Shown in pieces: positions 1-10,178 of a stretch of DNA of 64,000 nucleotides. The translations under genes and the position numbers were made by a program. Each line of letters starts with the position of its first letter. The first letter of the stretch is position 1. The notes beneath the pieces were generated by a model. That model ran no database searches, was not told the origin of the DNA, and saw only the letters and a program-made list of their open reading frames with translations. The stretch is from contig JAKFYH010000009.1 of NCBI GenBank assembly GCA_021730945.1, forward strand, positions 22,501-86,500, given 5' to 3'. The stretch is from Acidobacteriota bacterium. Lineage in GTDB: Bacteria > Acidobacteriota > Vicinamibacteria > Vicinamibacterales > UBA2999.

Positions 1-1521
<1,521 letters not shown>

Positions 1522-1816
1522 TTATTCACTTCTTTTGATTGTGAATGTGTGGTCAAAAAAACTAGTCATTGCAGAATATTCAGGTCCGCCTTCGCCGCTC
1601 ACGCGGCTACGGCGGGCCAGCTTGATGTTTCGATTGAGCGAATTGCTTAGGAATTCTAGGTAGCGATCGAACGATTGAAACGTCAAGTCACAATATGCTC
1701 TGGGACGATCCTCCCTCGCGCCTGTCCGCCTCCACCCTTCGGGGCTTCGGCGAGACAAGCTGGCGCCGGCCACATAGGCCGTCAGCGCAACGGGCGAGGA
1801 ATCCCAGGCACCAAGT
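1522..1816 (+). other. 23S-5S internal transcribed spacer with two palindromic repeats
   Basis: About 295 bases with no gene and no tRNA that I can fold. It holds two imperfect hairpin elements that share the opening GTCCGCC: 1583-1618 (outer stem GGTCCGCC/GGCGGGCC with an inner GCCGC/GCGGC) and 1723-1757 (ends TGTC/GACA, with a possible CCC-TTCG-GGG tetraloop hairpin). Both look like copies of a dispersed palindromic repeat. A spacer this long between 23S and 5S is somewhat unusual. Confidence 0.6.
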
Positions 1817-1936
<120 letters not shown>

Positions 1937-1949
1937 TTAATTTAGCTAG

Positions 1950-1990
1950 TCGGCCCTCCGGGCCGACGGTCGCAACGCAAGCGTTGCGAC
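1950..1990 (+). repeat. Two tandem perfect hairpins downstream of 5S
   Basis: TCGGCCC (1950-1956) pairs with GGGCCGA (1960-1966) across a 3-nt loop, and GTCGCAACGC (1969-1978) is followed after AA by its exact reverse complement (1981-1990). Neither has a T-run. They may stabilise or help process the 3' end of the rRNA transcript, or reinforce the terminator that follows. Confidence 0.6.
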
Positions 1991-1995
1991 GCCTG

Positions 1996-2029
1996 AGCCC
2001 AAGTCCGAAAAGACTTGGGCTTTATCTTT
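1996..2029 (+). terminator. Rho-independent terminator of the rRNA operon
   Basis: Perfect 10-bp stem AGCCCAAGTC (1996-2005) / GACTTGGGCT (2012-2021) with a 6-nt loop, followed by TTATCTTT. It ends about 20 bases before the next start codon, so that gene needs its own promoter. Confidence 0.85.
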
Positions 2030-2050
2030 GTACGCCGAAACCCGCCTAGA

Positions 2051-5029
2051 ATGATGGCAGTGTTGACAGCGCCAGTGACGGCCGCGCGGTATCTGATCGT
2101 TGGCCTGACCATCAGCCTCCTATTCGCTGCGCCAACCCGACTCCGCGCCCTTGATCCAGCCCGGGCGATCACCCAGTACACACACAACGTCTGGCAAACC
2201 AAGGACGGCCTGCCGCAAAACACCATCACCGCTGTCGCCCAAACACCCGACGGCTATCTCTGGCTCGGCTCTCGAGAAGGCCTCATCCGCTTCGATGGCA
2301 CCAGGTTCACGGTCTTCGATTCGCGAACCACTCCAGAAATCACGCAGGACCAGGTGCTCAGCCTCCTAGCCGACCGGCGCGGCCGCCTGTGGATCGGCAC
2401 CTGGGGCGGCGGGCTGGTTCGCTTCGAAGCGGGCAAGTTCACGCGCTATTCCGGTGAAGACGGACTTCCCGGCGAGTTGATCTCGGCCCTGCATGAAGAC
2501 CGGCTCGGCCGCCTCTGGGTGGGCACGGATGGCGGCGGCCTTGCGCGCGCCGAGTCCGGCAACAACGGCAACCCCGAGATGGGCAAGCCGCAACATTTCA
2601 TTGCCGAGCCCTCGCGAGGCGCGCTCGGTCTTAGTATTCGCGCCATTACCGATGACGAGAGCGGACTATGGGTGGCGACCGAGGCCGGCCTGGCCCACCT
2701 TGGCTCCGGCGGTGAACTCATTTCCTACGGGACGGCCCAGGGGCTATCACGAACCAGCGTGCGATCCTTACTGCGCGATCGCAGCGGCTCACTCTGGGTT
2801 GGAACCGACCTCGGCCTCAACCGCTACCGCGACGGCAAGTTCACCGTCCTGACCCGTGCCCATGGGCTTTCGAGCAACGTCATCGTCTCGCTCGTTGAAG
2901 ACCGCCACGGCAATATCTGGATTGGCACCGACGGCGGCGGCGTCAATCGGTGGCGCGACGGCTCGCTCACTTCATTCACCTCCAAGCAAGGCCTCTCGAA
3001 CGATTCGATCCTCGCCATGCTCGAGGACCACGAAGGCAGTCTGTGGATCGGCACCAATCTTGGCGGGCTGAACCAGCTCAAGACCGGACGGTTTACGCCC
3101 TTCGGCGTTCCCGAGGGCCTGTCGCAAGACTACATCCGCGCCATCCATGAGGACCGCCAGGGGACGCTCTGGATCGGCACCGAGGGCGGCGGCCTCAATC
3201 GCGTTCGCGATGGCCAGATCACCACATTCACCACCAGGAACGGGCTTTCGAACGACATCGTGTTTGCCATCGCCGAGGATCGCGACGGAAGCCTCTGGAT
3301 TGGCACTGACAACGGACTCACCCGCCTGCGCAACGGCCGGTTCGAGCAGTTCCACGCCGAGATGGGCATGTCGAATGACAGCGTCCTGGCGCTGCACCAG
3401 GATCGCGCCGGCGCGTTGTGGATTGGCACCTACGCCGGTGGTCTCAACCGCTATGAGAACGGCCGGTTCACGGCGTTCACCACCAAGGAAGGCTTGTCCC
3501 ACGACACCGTCAACGTCATCACCGAAGACCGTGACGGCAACCTCTGGATCGGCACCCGCGGTGGCGGCCTGAATCGCTACCGTGACGGCAAATTCACCGC
3601 GTTCACGACCCGGGACGGCCTCTCAGACGACCTGGTGTTCGCCTTGCACGAAGACGCAGAGGGCGCCCTCTGGATTGGCACTTACGGCGGCGGCCTCACC
3701 CGTTACAAGGGCGGCCAATTTACCGTCGTCTCCGAACGCCAGGGCCTCTTCGACAACGTCGTCCACCGAATCATCGCAGACGGCCGCGGCGATCTGTGGA
3801 TGAGCAGCAACAAGGGCATCTTTCGGGTGGCCAAGCGCGAGCTCGATGAGGTCGCCGACAACACTCGCGCCTCGGTGACGTCGGTCAGCTACGGCCTTGC
3901 CGACGGCCTGCGCAACGTCGAATGCAACGGCGGTGCGAACGCCGGCACGATTACCCAGGCTGGCATCGTGTGGTTTCCCACGATCGCCGGTGCAGTCGCC
4001 ATCGACCCGGCCAACCTGGTCGTGAACACGGTCCCGCCGCCGGTTCTGGTTGAAGAGGTGCTGGTCGACGGCCGGCAGGTTGCCGGCGACCCCGTCATTC
4101 GCATCCCGGCCGCGGCACAAACGCTCGAAGTTCACTTCACCGCGCTCAGCCTGAGTGCGCCGGCAGCGGTCCGCTTTCGCTATCGGCTCGAAGGACTTGA
4201 GGACGAGTGGGTGCAAGCAGAGGGACGCCGGACCGCCTACTACTCGAAGCTGCCGCCAGGCAGTTACCGGTTTCACGTCATTGCGGCCAACAACGACGGC
4301 TTGTGGAACGAGGAAGGGGCGGCCATTACCATTTCCGTGGCGCCACGCCTGCTGGAGACGATTTGGTTTCGCGGGATGGTGGGCGTGTTCTTGCTGCTGG
4401 CGGGCCCTTTGTTCTACCGCTATCGGGTCCGACGGCTGACCGCTCAGAAGGTTGATCTCGAGCGGATCGTCGCCGAGCGCACGGCCTTGCTCGAGGCGGC
4501 CAACGCGCGTCTTGAGCAACTGGCTCGCGAGGACGGCCTGACCGGGCTGCTCAACCGTCGCGCCTTTGACCGGGCGCTCGAAGAGGAGTGCCGCCGGGCC
4601 AGCCGCCTGCACTCGCCGCTGTCCCTCATGTTGATCGACCTCGACGCGTTCAAGGCCTACAACGATCATTTCGGACATCAGGCCGGCGACGCCTGCCTTC
4701 GCGAGGTGTCGCGAACGGTGGCGGAAGCCAGCCGTCGGGCAGGCGAACTGGTGGCGCGGTATGGTGGAGAAGAGTTGGCCGTCATTATCCCAGGCGACTC
4801 GCCCGACAGCGTGACCCGACAGGCCGAACAATTGCGGGCCAGGATTCAGGAACTGGCCATGCCTCACCCCGGCTCAAAGGCTGGCGTGGTCACTGTCAGC
4901 ATTGGCGTTGCCATTGGCCCGGTTGGCGGTGACGTGACCCCGAACGCCATTATCGCCTGCGCTGACCGGGCCCTTTATCTGGCCAAGGAACGCGGCCGCA
5001 ATCGCATTGAGATCGATCGCATGCCCTAG
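2051..5029 (+). CDS. Propeller-sensor diguanylate cyclase (Reg_prop, Y_Y_Y, GGDEF)
   Basis: A membrane sensor that should make c-di-GMP. After a signal/anchor segment (first 30 residues) there are 13 copies of the regulator-propeller motif LW[IV]GT-x-GGGL-R, which fits two seven-bladed beta-propellers outside the membrane. A Y_Y_Y-type beta domain, one transmembrane helix (around GVFLLLAGPLFY), a short coiled coil and a C-terminal GGDEF domain follow. The signature is YGGEEL, compatible with activity; the inhibitory I-site looks degenerate (RAGE instead of RxxD). The frame is open back to TTG 2015, inside the rRNA terminator, so ATG 2051 is preferred. A TAGAAT at 2047-2052 could instead give a leaderless GTG start at 2060. 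Convergent with the next gene, with a 4-bp overlap. Confidence 0.9.
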   Translation: MMAVLTAPVTAARYLIVGLTISLLFAAPTRLRALDPARAITQYTHNVWQTKDGLPQNTITAVAQTPDGYLWLGSREGLIRFDGTRFTVFDSRTTPEITQDQVLSLLADRRGRLWIGTWGGGLVRFEAGKFTRYSGEDGLPGELISALHEDRLGRLWVGTDGGGLARAESGNNGNPEMGKPQHFIAEPSRGALGLSIRAITDDESGLWVATEAGLAHLGSGGELISYGTAQGLSRTSVRSLLRDRSGSLWVGTDLGLNRYRDGKFTVLTRAHGLSSNVIVSLVEDRHGNIWIGTDGGGVNRWRDGSLTSFTSKQGLSNDSILAMLEDHEGSLWIGTNLGGLNQLKTGRFTPFGVPEGLSQDYIRAIHEDRQGTLWIGTEGGGLNRVRDGQITTFTTRNGLSNDIVFAIAEDRDGSLWIGTDNGLTRLRNGRFEQFHAEMGMSNDSVLALHQDRAGALWIGTYAGGLNRYENGRFTAFTTKEGLSHDTVNVITEDRDGNLWIGTRGGGLNRYRDGKFTAFTTRDGLSDDLVFALHEDAEGALWIGTYGGGLTRYKGGQFTVVSERQGLFDNVVHRIIADGRGDLWMSSNKGIFRVAKRELDEVADNTRASVTSVSYGLADGLRNVECNGGANAGTITQAGIVWFPTIAGAVAIDPANLVVNTVPPPVLVEEVLVDGRQVAGDPVIRIPAAAQTLEVHFTALSLSAPAAVRFRYRLEGLEDEWVQAEGRRTAYYSKLPPGSYRFHVIAANNDGLWNEEGAAITISVAPRLLETIWFRGMVGVFLLLAGPLFYRYRVRRLTAQKVDLERIVAERTALLEAANARLEQLAREDGLTGLLNRRAFDRALEEECRRASRLHSPLSLMLIDLDAFKAYNDHFGHQAGDACLREVSRTVAEASRRAGELVARYGGEELAVIIPGDSPDSVTRQAEQLRARIQELAMPHPGSKAGVVTVSIGVAIGPVGGDVTPNAIIACADRALYLAKERGRNRIEIDRMP

Positions 5030-5979
5030 GCCGGGCCGTCGATCCTCTTTCGCATCATTACGCGCCGGCCCTCCTCGGAGAACTCCACCGTGTCCATCAG
5101 CTCGTTGATGAGGAACACACCGCGGCCGCTGGCCTTTAACACATTATCGCCAACCAGTGGATTCGGGACTGCCTCCACATTGAAGCCGGGCCCGGGATCG
5201 CGAATGACGATCACCACTTCGCCGGCCGTGTCGAAGGTCACCGAGCATTGGACTTTCTTGGTAGGGTCGTTCTTGCAGCCGTGACGAATGGCGTTGGCGA
5301 GCCCCTCCTGTAGTGCCAGCTCCACCTTCATCACTTCATCTTCGGGCCATCCCTTGTTGGTCAGCAACTCCGTGACACCTTCGCCAACCGTGGTCATGGC
5401 CGCCGGATCGGCGGGAATGGTGATGTTGAGCGCACACGTGGAGCAATACGGGAGCAGGCCGCCAAGCTTCTCCAGTCCATCGATGGCTACCCGCAACTCG
5501 TCGAGCTTGCGCCGCAGCTCCAGTTGCGATTCGGCCTGGCGCCGCAGCGCCTTCAGAGCCTCCTCCTGTCCCGCGGTCAGCGTTCGCGGCCGGTTGTCGA
5601 CGACGCAGATGGTGCCGAGCGGGTCTCCGTCGCGGGTCAGCAACGGCGCCCCGGCGTAGAACCGTATGTGCGGATCGTTTACCACCATCGGGTTGTCGCG
5701 AAAGCGGCCGTCGGTCAGCGTGTCGGTCACGACGAACAGGCCGGGTTGCTCGATCGCGTGTGAGCAGAACGAAATGTTTCGGGCGGTTTCCTTGACGTCG
5801 ATGCCGACCTTCGACTTGAACCACTGACGGTTCTCGTCGACCAGGGTAATCAAGGCGATCGGTGTGCCGCACACCTGCGACGCCAGGAGCGTCAGGTCGT
5901 CGAAGGCCTGTTCCGGGTCGGTATCAAGGATGTGATACGCGTGGAGGGCCTTGAGCCTGCCGGCTTCATTCGCGATCAT
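5026..5979 (-). CDS. GAF domain plus RsbW-type HATPase protein
   Basis: 317 residues: an N-terminal GAF domain (about 20-155; FCSHAI and AGAPLLT segments are typical), a short coiled linker with a GLLPYCSTC motif, and a C-terminal HATPase_c of the anti-sigma-factor kinase type (about 185-315). The N-box EGLANAIRHG, G1 box DPGPGF and G2 box GRGVFLI are intact. There is no HisKA dimerisation/phosphoacceptor domain, so this is probably an RsbW-like Ser kinase or switch protein rather than a classical histidine kinase. Eight bases separate it from the upstream deacetylase gene, so the two are probably co-transcribed. No anti-sigma-factor antagonist (STAS) gene lies nearby. Confidence 0.8.
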   Translation of the reverse strand: MIANEAGRLKALHAYHILDTDPEQAFDDLTLLASQVCGTPIALITLVDENRQWFKSKVGIDVKETARNISFCSHAIEQPGLFVVTDTLTDGRFRDNPMVVNDPHIRFYAGAPLLTRDGDPLGTICVVDNRPRTLTAGQEEALKALRRQAESQLELRRKLDELRVAIDGLEKLGGLLPYCSTCALNITIPADPAAMTTVGEGVTELLTNKGWPEDEVMKVELALQEGLANAIRHGCKNDPTKKVQCSVTFDTAGEVVIVIRDPGPGFNVEAVPNPLVGDNVLKASGRGVFLINELMDTVEFSEEGRRVMMRKRIDGPA

Positions 5980-5987
5980 TGCGTGCC

Positions 5988-7028
5988 TCACTTTGCCGCC
6001 ATCAGGGGCTTGACGTGGTTGGCAATCTGTTCGTGGGTCGCGAACCACACCCCGGGCTTGCTCTTGATGTATTGGACGAGTTTCTCGAGCATGGCGGTCC
6101 GGGATCGGTGTCCCATCAGGTGTGGATGCATGGTCAACAGGAACAGCCCGCCTTCGCCGTACGCGACATCAAACTCGGACTGGAACACCTCGAAGACATC
6201 CCCCACGGAGGGGTTTGAGCCGTCGGCGTTGCTGCCGAAGTAGGGTGCATCGTCCAGGATGCGTTCGATCGGCAGCTCAACGACTCCGGTGGGCGCGCCA
6301 TCCAGCAGGAGTTCGTAGGCATCGTCGCTGGCCATCAGGCTGCTGTCGTAGAGGAAGCCGGCCGCCTTCACCTGGCCCATGGTCCAGGCGCTGAACTTCC
6401 ACGATGGCGCGCGGTAGCCGACCGGCCGTTTGCCAGTCATCTTGGTCAGGGTGTCGATTGAGAGGTCGAGGAGGCGCTGCTCCTCGTGCTCGTCGTTCAG
6501 CAGCGGCAGGCGTTCGTGAATCCACCCATGGACACCGATTTCGTGGGCCACAGATGACACAGATGACGGAGTTACCGGGGCCGCAGATGACGCAGACGAC
6601 ACCGATGACGCAGATCCGGTGCCCATGATCTGCTGAATCATCTCCGGATGCAGGACGGCGCTGGCGGCCGGGATGAAGAACGAGGCCGGAACGCCCTGGC
6701 GGTCCAGCATTCGCAGGATGCGTGGCAGGCCGTCGATCGCGCCGTATTCGCCGCGCGACAGAATTTCGGAGTCCAGGTTTCCGGTCGAGAGGGTGGCGGT
6801 GGCATTGTCGACGTCGAACGACAGCCCGACGGCGACGCGGGCGCCGTTGGGCCAGGCTCCCTTCAGGCGCCGGCCGGCGCTGACGTGAAACATCTGGCTT
6901 TTGAGCTGATTCACGGACAGTTGGGTGCCAGGCAGTGGGTGAAGCCGGGTGATGTCGTTGGCGGCATGGGGAGGCGCTGGTGCGCACGCGGCCAGCAGGA
7001 TGAGCGCCGCGATCGGCAATCGGGTCAT
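5988..7028 (-). CDS. Polysaccharide deacetylase (NodB-like) lipoprotein with in-frame repeat insertion
   Basis: 346 residues with a lipoprotein-like signal (LLAACAP). NodB motifs are present: FDVDN (about 71-75) and HEIGVHGWIHE (about 162-172) with the metal-binding histidines, RAPSWKFS, and a late LTMHPHLMGH. It probably removes N- or O-acetyl groups from an envelope glycan or is a PuuE-like amidohydrolase. Residues about 139-161 are a Ser/Ala/Val-rich stretch encoded by a CAGATGAC-type DNA repeat (about 6549-6625), inserted just before the HEIG motif without breaking the frame. A TAGACT hexamer 5 nt before the ATG suggests a leaderless mRNA. Confidence 0.85.
   Translation of the reverse strand: MTRLPIAALILLAACAPAPPHAANDITRLHPLPGTQLSVNQLKSQMFHVSAGRRLKGAWPNGARVAVGLSFDVDNATATLSTGNLDSEILSRGEYGAIDGLPRILRMLDRQGVPASFFIPAASAVLHPEMIQQIMGTGSASSVSSASSAAPVTPSSVSSVAHEIGVHGWIHERLPLLNDEHEEQRLLDLSIDTLTKMTGKRPVGYRAPSWKFSAWTMGQVKAAGFLYDSSLMASDDAYELLLDGAPTGVVELPIERILDDAPYFGSNADGSNPSVGDVFEVFQSEFDVAYGEGGLFLLTMHPHLMGHRSRTAMLEKLVQYIKSKPGVWFATHEQIANHVKPLMAAK
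6549..6625. repeat. CAGATGAC dispersed repeat inside the deacetylase gene
   Basis: Repeated units CAGATGACACAGATGACG, then CCGCAGATGACGCAGACGAC and CGATGACGCAGATCC. The same unit occurs in intergenic copies at about 7427-7471 and 45822-45854. Here it lies inside a coding region in frame and encodes a low-complexity Ser/Ala/Val loop. Confidence 0.75.
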
Positions 7029-7033
7029 GGGGC

Positions 7034-7039
7034 AGTCTA
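7034..7039 (-). promoter_or_regulatory. -10-like TAGACT, leaderless promoter of the deacetylase
   Basis: TAGACT on the minus strand ends 5 nt before the ATG at 7028. No Shine-Dalgarno sequence lies between. No clear -35. Confidence 0.4.
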
Positions 7040-7081
7040 ACCCGGCCGAGGGAACTTCGGCTGGACACGCATCGTATGAAT

Positions 7082-7102
7082 AGGCATAGTTATACTATGC
7101 CT
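7082..7102 (+). promoter_or_regulatory. Perfect dyad, probable PadR operator
   Basis: AGGCATAGT-TAT-ACTATGCCT is a perfect 9-bp inverted repeat with a 3-nt centre. It covers the ATG of the padR-like gene and a TATACT hexamer (7091-7096). PadR proteins bind such dyads and usually repress their own promoter, so autoregulation of padR and the downstream permease is likely. Confidence 0.7.
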
Positions 7103-7426
7103 AAGCACGCCGGCCTGCCTCCTGGCACCCTCGTCATGTTGATTCTGCGAGTCTTGCGCCCGGCGCCGCTGCACGGCTACGCGATTGCCCAGCGAATCCG
7201 CCAGCTTTCGAGCGAACAGCTGAGCGTAGAGGAGGGCTCGTTGTATCCAGCCCTTCAGAAGCTCCTGGTCAATGGTTGGGTGAAGGCCGACTGGACCACT
7301 TCCGAATCCGGTCGAGAGGTGCGTAGCTACAAGATCACGGCAAAGGGGCTTAAGCAACTCGACGCGGAACGAGACGACTACCAGCGCATGGCCGCCGCGA
7401 TCGCCGCGATTCTCGGATCAGCCTAG
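7097..7426 (+). CDS. PadR family transcriptional regulator
   Basis: 109 residues with the PadR winged-helix signature: GTLVMLILRVL, PLHGYAIAQRI, VEEGSLYPALQKLLVNGWV and the basic wing around SGREVRSYKITAKGLKQL. It is of the short PadR type without a long C-terminal dimerisation domain. ATG 7097 lies inside the operator dyad; an in-frame ATG at 7076 is the alternative. The adjacent downstream gene is an ADOP permease, the usual partner of PadR in Acidobacteria, so it probably controls that transporter. Confidence 0.9.
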   Translation: MPKHAGLPPGTLVMLILRVLRPAPLHGYAIAQRIRQLSSEQLSVEEGSLYPALQKLLVNGWVKADWTTSESGREVRSYKITAKGLKQLDAERDDYQRMAAAIAAILGSA

Positions 7427-7471
7427 GCCGCAGATGCCACAGCCGCAGATTACACGGATGACGCAGAGGGG
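7427..7471. repeat. CAGATGAC-type dispersed repeat after padR stop codon
   Basis: Begins directly after the TAG stop of the PadR gene (GCCGCAGATGCC, CCGCAGATTACACGGATGAC) and fills most of the padR-permease gap. Related to the copies at about 6549-6625 and 45822-45854; the latter also starts with GCCGCAGATG directly after a TAG stop. Confidence 0.7.
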
Positions 7472-7486
7472 TAGTGGGAGCCGGGC

Positions 7487-10045
7487 ATGAGTATCACGTG
7501 GTGGCGTCGGTTGTGGCACTTGCTGAATCGCCGGCGATTCGAGCGCGATCTGACGCGCGAGATGCGGGAGCACCGCGATGCCATGCCGGACCCGGCGACC
7601 TTCGGCGATCCGCATCGGCTTCTCGAGTATTCCAGGGACGCGTGGGGTTGGAACTGGCTCGACGATGGGTGGCAGGATTTCAAGGCCGGGATGCGTGCGC
7701 TGCGGCGCTCGCCGGCGTTCACCGTCACGGCGATTCTGATCCTGTCCTTCGGCATTGGCCTCAACCTGACTCTCTACCAGCTGGCGAATGTCGTCGTACT
7801 CCGTCCGCCCGCCGTCAGGCAGCCGGAAACGCTTGCCCGACTATATCGGCAGTCGCCGCGTTGGAATCACACCGACTTTCCGTACGTGGCGTCGCAAGTG
7901 GTCGCGCGTGACAACACGGCGCTATCGGCGGTGTTGCTCGAAGCCTGGACGCCGGTGGTCTGGGGTGAAGCGAACGGACTGGCCGCCTCGTTCGTGTCGG
8001 CCAACTGGTTCAGTGAGCTCGGCTACGGGCCGTTTCTTGGCCGCGTCTTCGCTCCCGAGCTCGACGGCCTCGCCGGTGCCGCGGCGACCGTCGTGGTCAG
8101 TCACGAGTTCTGGCGAGCGGATTTGGGATCCGATCCGGCCGTGATCGGAACCACCGTGCTGATCAACAAGCGCCCGGCCACGCTGATTGGCGTCATGCCG
8201 GCCACGTTTCCCGGCATCGATCGCGACCAGACAGCCGTTTGGCTTCCGATTAGCCAGCGCGAACACTACTTTCCAGACAGTCCGTTCTTGCGCGCCTGGG
8301 ACTCGGCCAACACCACCATCTATGGACGCCTCAAGGACGGTGTCTCGCCGCAGGCAGCGCGCGAGATGTTGAGGTCGACCATGGCCGCGATTCACCGGGA
8401 ACAGCCTGAGCACTTTGCTGCCGATGAATGGCTCGAGCCGGCCATGGGCACGGCGAACTTCATGCTCCCTGCCGAGCGCCTGCAGATGCTCGGCGTCATG
8501 TCGCTGTTGGGAGCGCTCAGCAGCCTGGTGCTCCTGGTGGCGGCGGCCAACCTCGGCAACCTGGTTCTATCGAGAGCCACGGTTCGCGCCCGCGAACTGG
8601 GCGTGCGAATCGCCCTCGGCGCCCGGCGTTCGCGCATCGTCAGGCAACTGCTGATTGAGACCATGCCGCTGGGCCTGGCCGGGGCCGTGTGCGGATTGAT
8701 CTTCGCGAACTGGGCGGCGAACCTGGTTGCCTTGCTGGCGGATCTGCCGCCGTACCTCGACTTCGGTCCAGACTGGCAAGTGGTGCTGGTCGGCCTCGGC
8801 CTGGGCGCTTTGGCCCTGGCGGTGGCAGGGGCGCTGCCGGCGTGGAAGGTCGCTCAGCAGGAATTGGCCGTGGCTATCAAGGACGGTGGCCAGCAGGTGT
8901 CGATGCGGCTTGACCGCGCGAACTTGCGACGGCTGATGGTCGCGATCCAGGTGGCCGGCAGTTGTGTGCTGCTGGTCGTGGCGGCGATGACGGCCCGTGG
9001 TCTGCAACAGGTGCTGACCTCCGATCTGGGGTTCAAGTACGAGCAGAGTGCGGCGTTGGCCGCGGGTCTCGGCGGCCACGGCATCACCGGCGATGCGGCT
9101 CGCGCGTACTGGGCGACGGTAAAGGAGCGGGTGCGAGCAAACCCAGAGACACTGGAGGCGGCCTTGGTGCTGGCGCCGCCGCTCGGTGGCCGTGTACACG
9201 AGACGGGTTACGGCGATGCGCCGGGCTTAAGAGTGATCGCCAACCATGTCGAGCCCGTGTTCTTTTCGCTGATGGAGATTCCGTTGCTGGCGGGACGGAC
9301 CTTCGATGCGACCGACTCCGCCGCCACCGCCGTGATCATCAGTCGCAGGTTGGCCGAACAGATGTATGGCAGCCTCGATGTGCTGGGGAAGGGATTTCCC
9401 AGGACCGAGCCCACCGACACCATCATCGGCGTCGCTGGTGACGCGGCGTCCATCCGGCTCGGTGCCACTGGTGTCGCAGAGCTCTACCGGCCATTGGCCG
9501 ACGCAGACTACGAGGACGTTGTGCTGATCGCCAGGGCTCGAAGTGATCCGGCGCGGTTGCTGCCGGTGTTACGCGCGGCTGCGGTCGCCGACCCGCGAGT
9601 ATTCCCCGAGGCCCGGCTCTTGCGGGACGACTTCGAACGCCAGGTCTTCGGCACCCGCATGGCCAGCGGCATCGCCGTATCGGTTGGCCTGCTCACACTC
9701 GGGCTCGCCTGCATCGGGATCTTCGGTGTGGTGTCGTACGGCGTCGCGCTCCGTACCAAGGAGATCGGCATTCACCTCGCGCTGGGCGCCCGCCGAAGCG
9801 CCGTGTTTCTGCTGGTGATGCGTCAGGTGGTCTCGCCGGTGTCCCTTGGCATGCTTGCGGGCATCGCCGCTGCTGCGCCGATCGGGATGGCCCTGGCCCG
9901 CAGTCCGCTTCAGGTGCAATCGACCGACCCGTTGGCCTACCTTACCGGGCTCCTGGTGTTTGTGATGGCCGCGGCCATTGCCGCGATCGTGCCGGCGATG
10001 CGGGCGCTCAAGGCCGATCCCCTTCGCTCGCTGCGATACGAGTAG
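7487..10045 (+). CDS. ADOP family ABC transporter permease
   Basis: 852 residues of the acidobacterial duplicated orphan permease type. A short cytoplasmic N-terminus (about 1-70) is followed by two MacB-periplasmic-core/FtsX units. The first starts with TM1 around FTVTAILILSFGIGLNLTL; FtsX helices with the RARELGVRIALGARR motif sit near residues 360-380, and the second unit repeats it as LRTKEIGIHLALGARRSAVF near 760-780. No ATPase gene is adjacent, as is usual for orphan ADOPs. Role probably export of a peptide or antibiotic, or envelope stress handling; substrate unknown. Expected to be controlled by the PadR encoded upstream. Confidence 0.9.
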   Translation: MSITWWRRLWHLLNRRRFERDLTREMREHRDAMPDPATFGDPHRLLEYSRDAWGWNWLDDGWQDFKAGMRALRRSPAFTVTAILILSFGIGLNLTLYQLANVVVLRPPAVRQPETLARLYRQSPRWNHTDFPYVASQVVARDNTALSAVLLEAWTPVVWGEANGLAASFVSANWFSELGYGPFLGRVFAPELDGLAGAAATVVVSHEFWRADLGSDPAVIGTTVLINKRPATLIGVMPATFPGIDRDQTAVWLPISQREHYFPDSPFLRAWDSANTTIYGRLKDGVSPQAAREMLRSTMAAIHREQPEHFAADEWLEPAMGTANFMLPAERLQMLGVMSLLGALSSLVLLVAAANLGNLVLSRATVRARELGVRIALGARRSRIVRQLLIETMPLGLAGAVCGLIFANWAANLVALLADLPPYLDFGPDWQVVLVGLGLGALALAVAGALPAWKVAQQELAVAIKDGGQQVSMRLDRANLRRLMVAIQVAGSCVLLVVAAMTARGLQQVLTSDLGFKYEQSAALAAGLGGHGITGDAARAYWATVKERVRANPETLEAALVLAPPLGGRVHETGYGDAPGLRVIANHVEPVFFSLMEIPLLAGRTFDATDSAATAVIISRRLAEQMYGSLDVLGKGFPRTEPTDTIIGVAGDAASIRLGATGVAELYRPLADADYEDVVLIARARSDPARLLPVLRAAAVADPRVFPEARLLRDDFERQVFGTRMASGIAVSVGLLTLGLACIGIFGVVSYGVALRTKEIGIHLALGARRSAVFLLVMRQVVSPVSLGMLAGIAAAAPIGMALARSPLQVQSTDPLAYLTGLLVFVMAAAIAAIVPAMRALKADPLRSLRYE

Positions 10046-10166
10046 GTCAAGGTCTCGCGCAAGCGCATTCGGGCCGGGGTCCACGAGAGCGGGTATGGCG
10101 CTGCCGTTCGTCCCAGCAATCTCATGACAGCGCGCCGCCGGGCATGCCACTGGCATGGCGTCCCGC

Positions 10167-10172
10167 TATCCT
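10167..10172 (+). promoter_or_regulatory. -10-like TATCCT, leaderless promoter of LytS-type kinase
   Basis: TATCCT ends 6 nt before an in-frame GTG at 10179. This supports GTG 10179 over the upstream ATG 10155. No clear -35. Confidence 0.4.
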
Positions 10173-10178
10173 GACCGG

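Noticed and set aside
1522-1816. tRNA gene in the 23S-5S spacer
   Set aside because: No cloverleaf could be folded; only two palindromic repeats are present.
3623-4867. 414-codon open frame on the minus strand inside the propeller-GGDEF gene
   Set aside because: Shadow of a high-GC coding region; the plus strand carries clear domains throughout.
6122-6394. Arg-rich small open frames opposite the deacetylase
   Set aside because: Typical GC-rich antisense shadows without start signals or homology.
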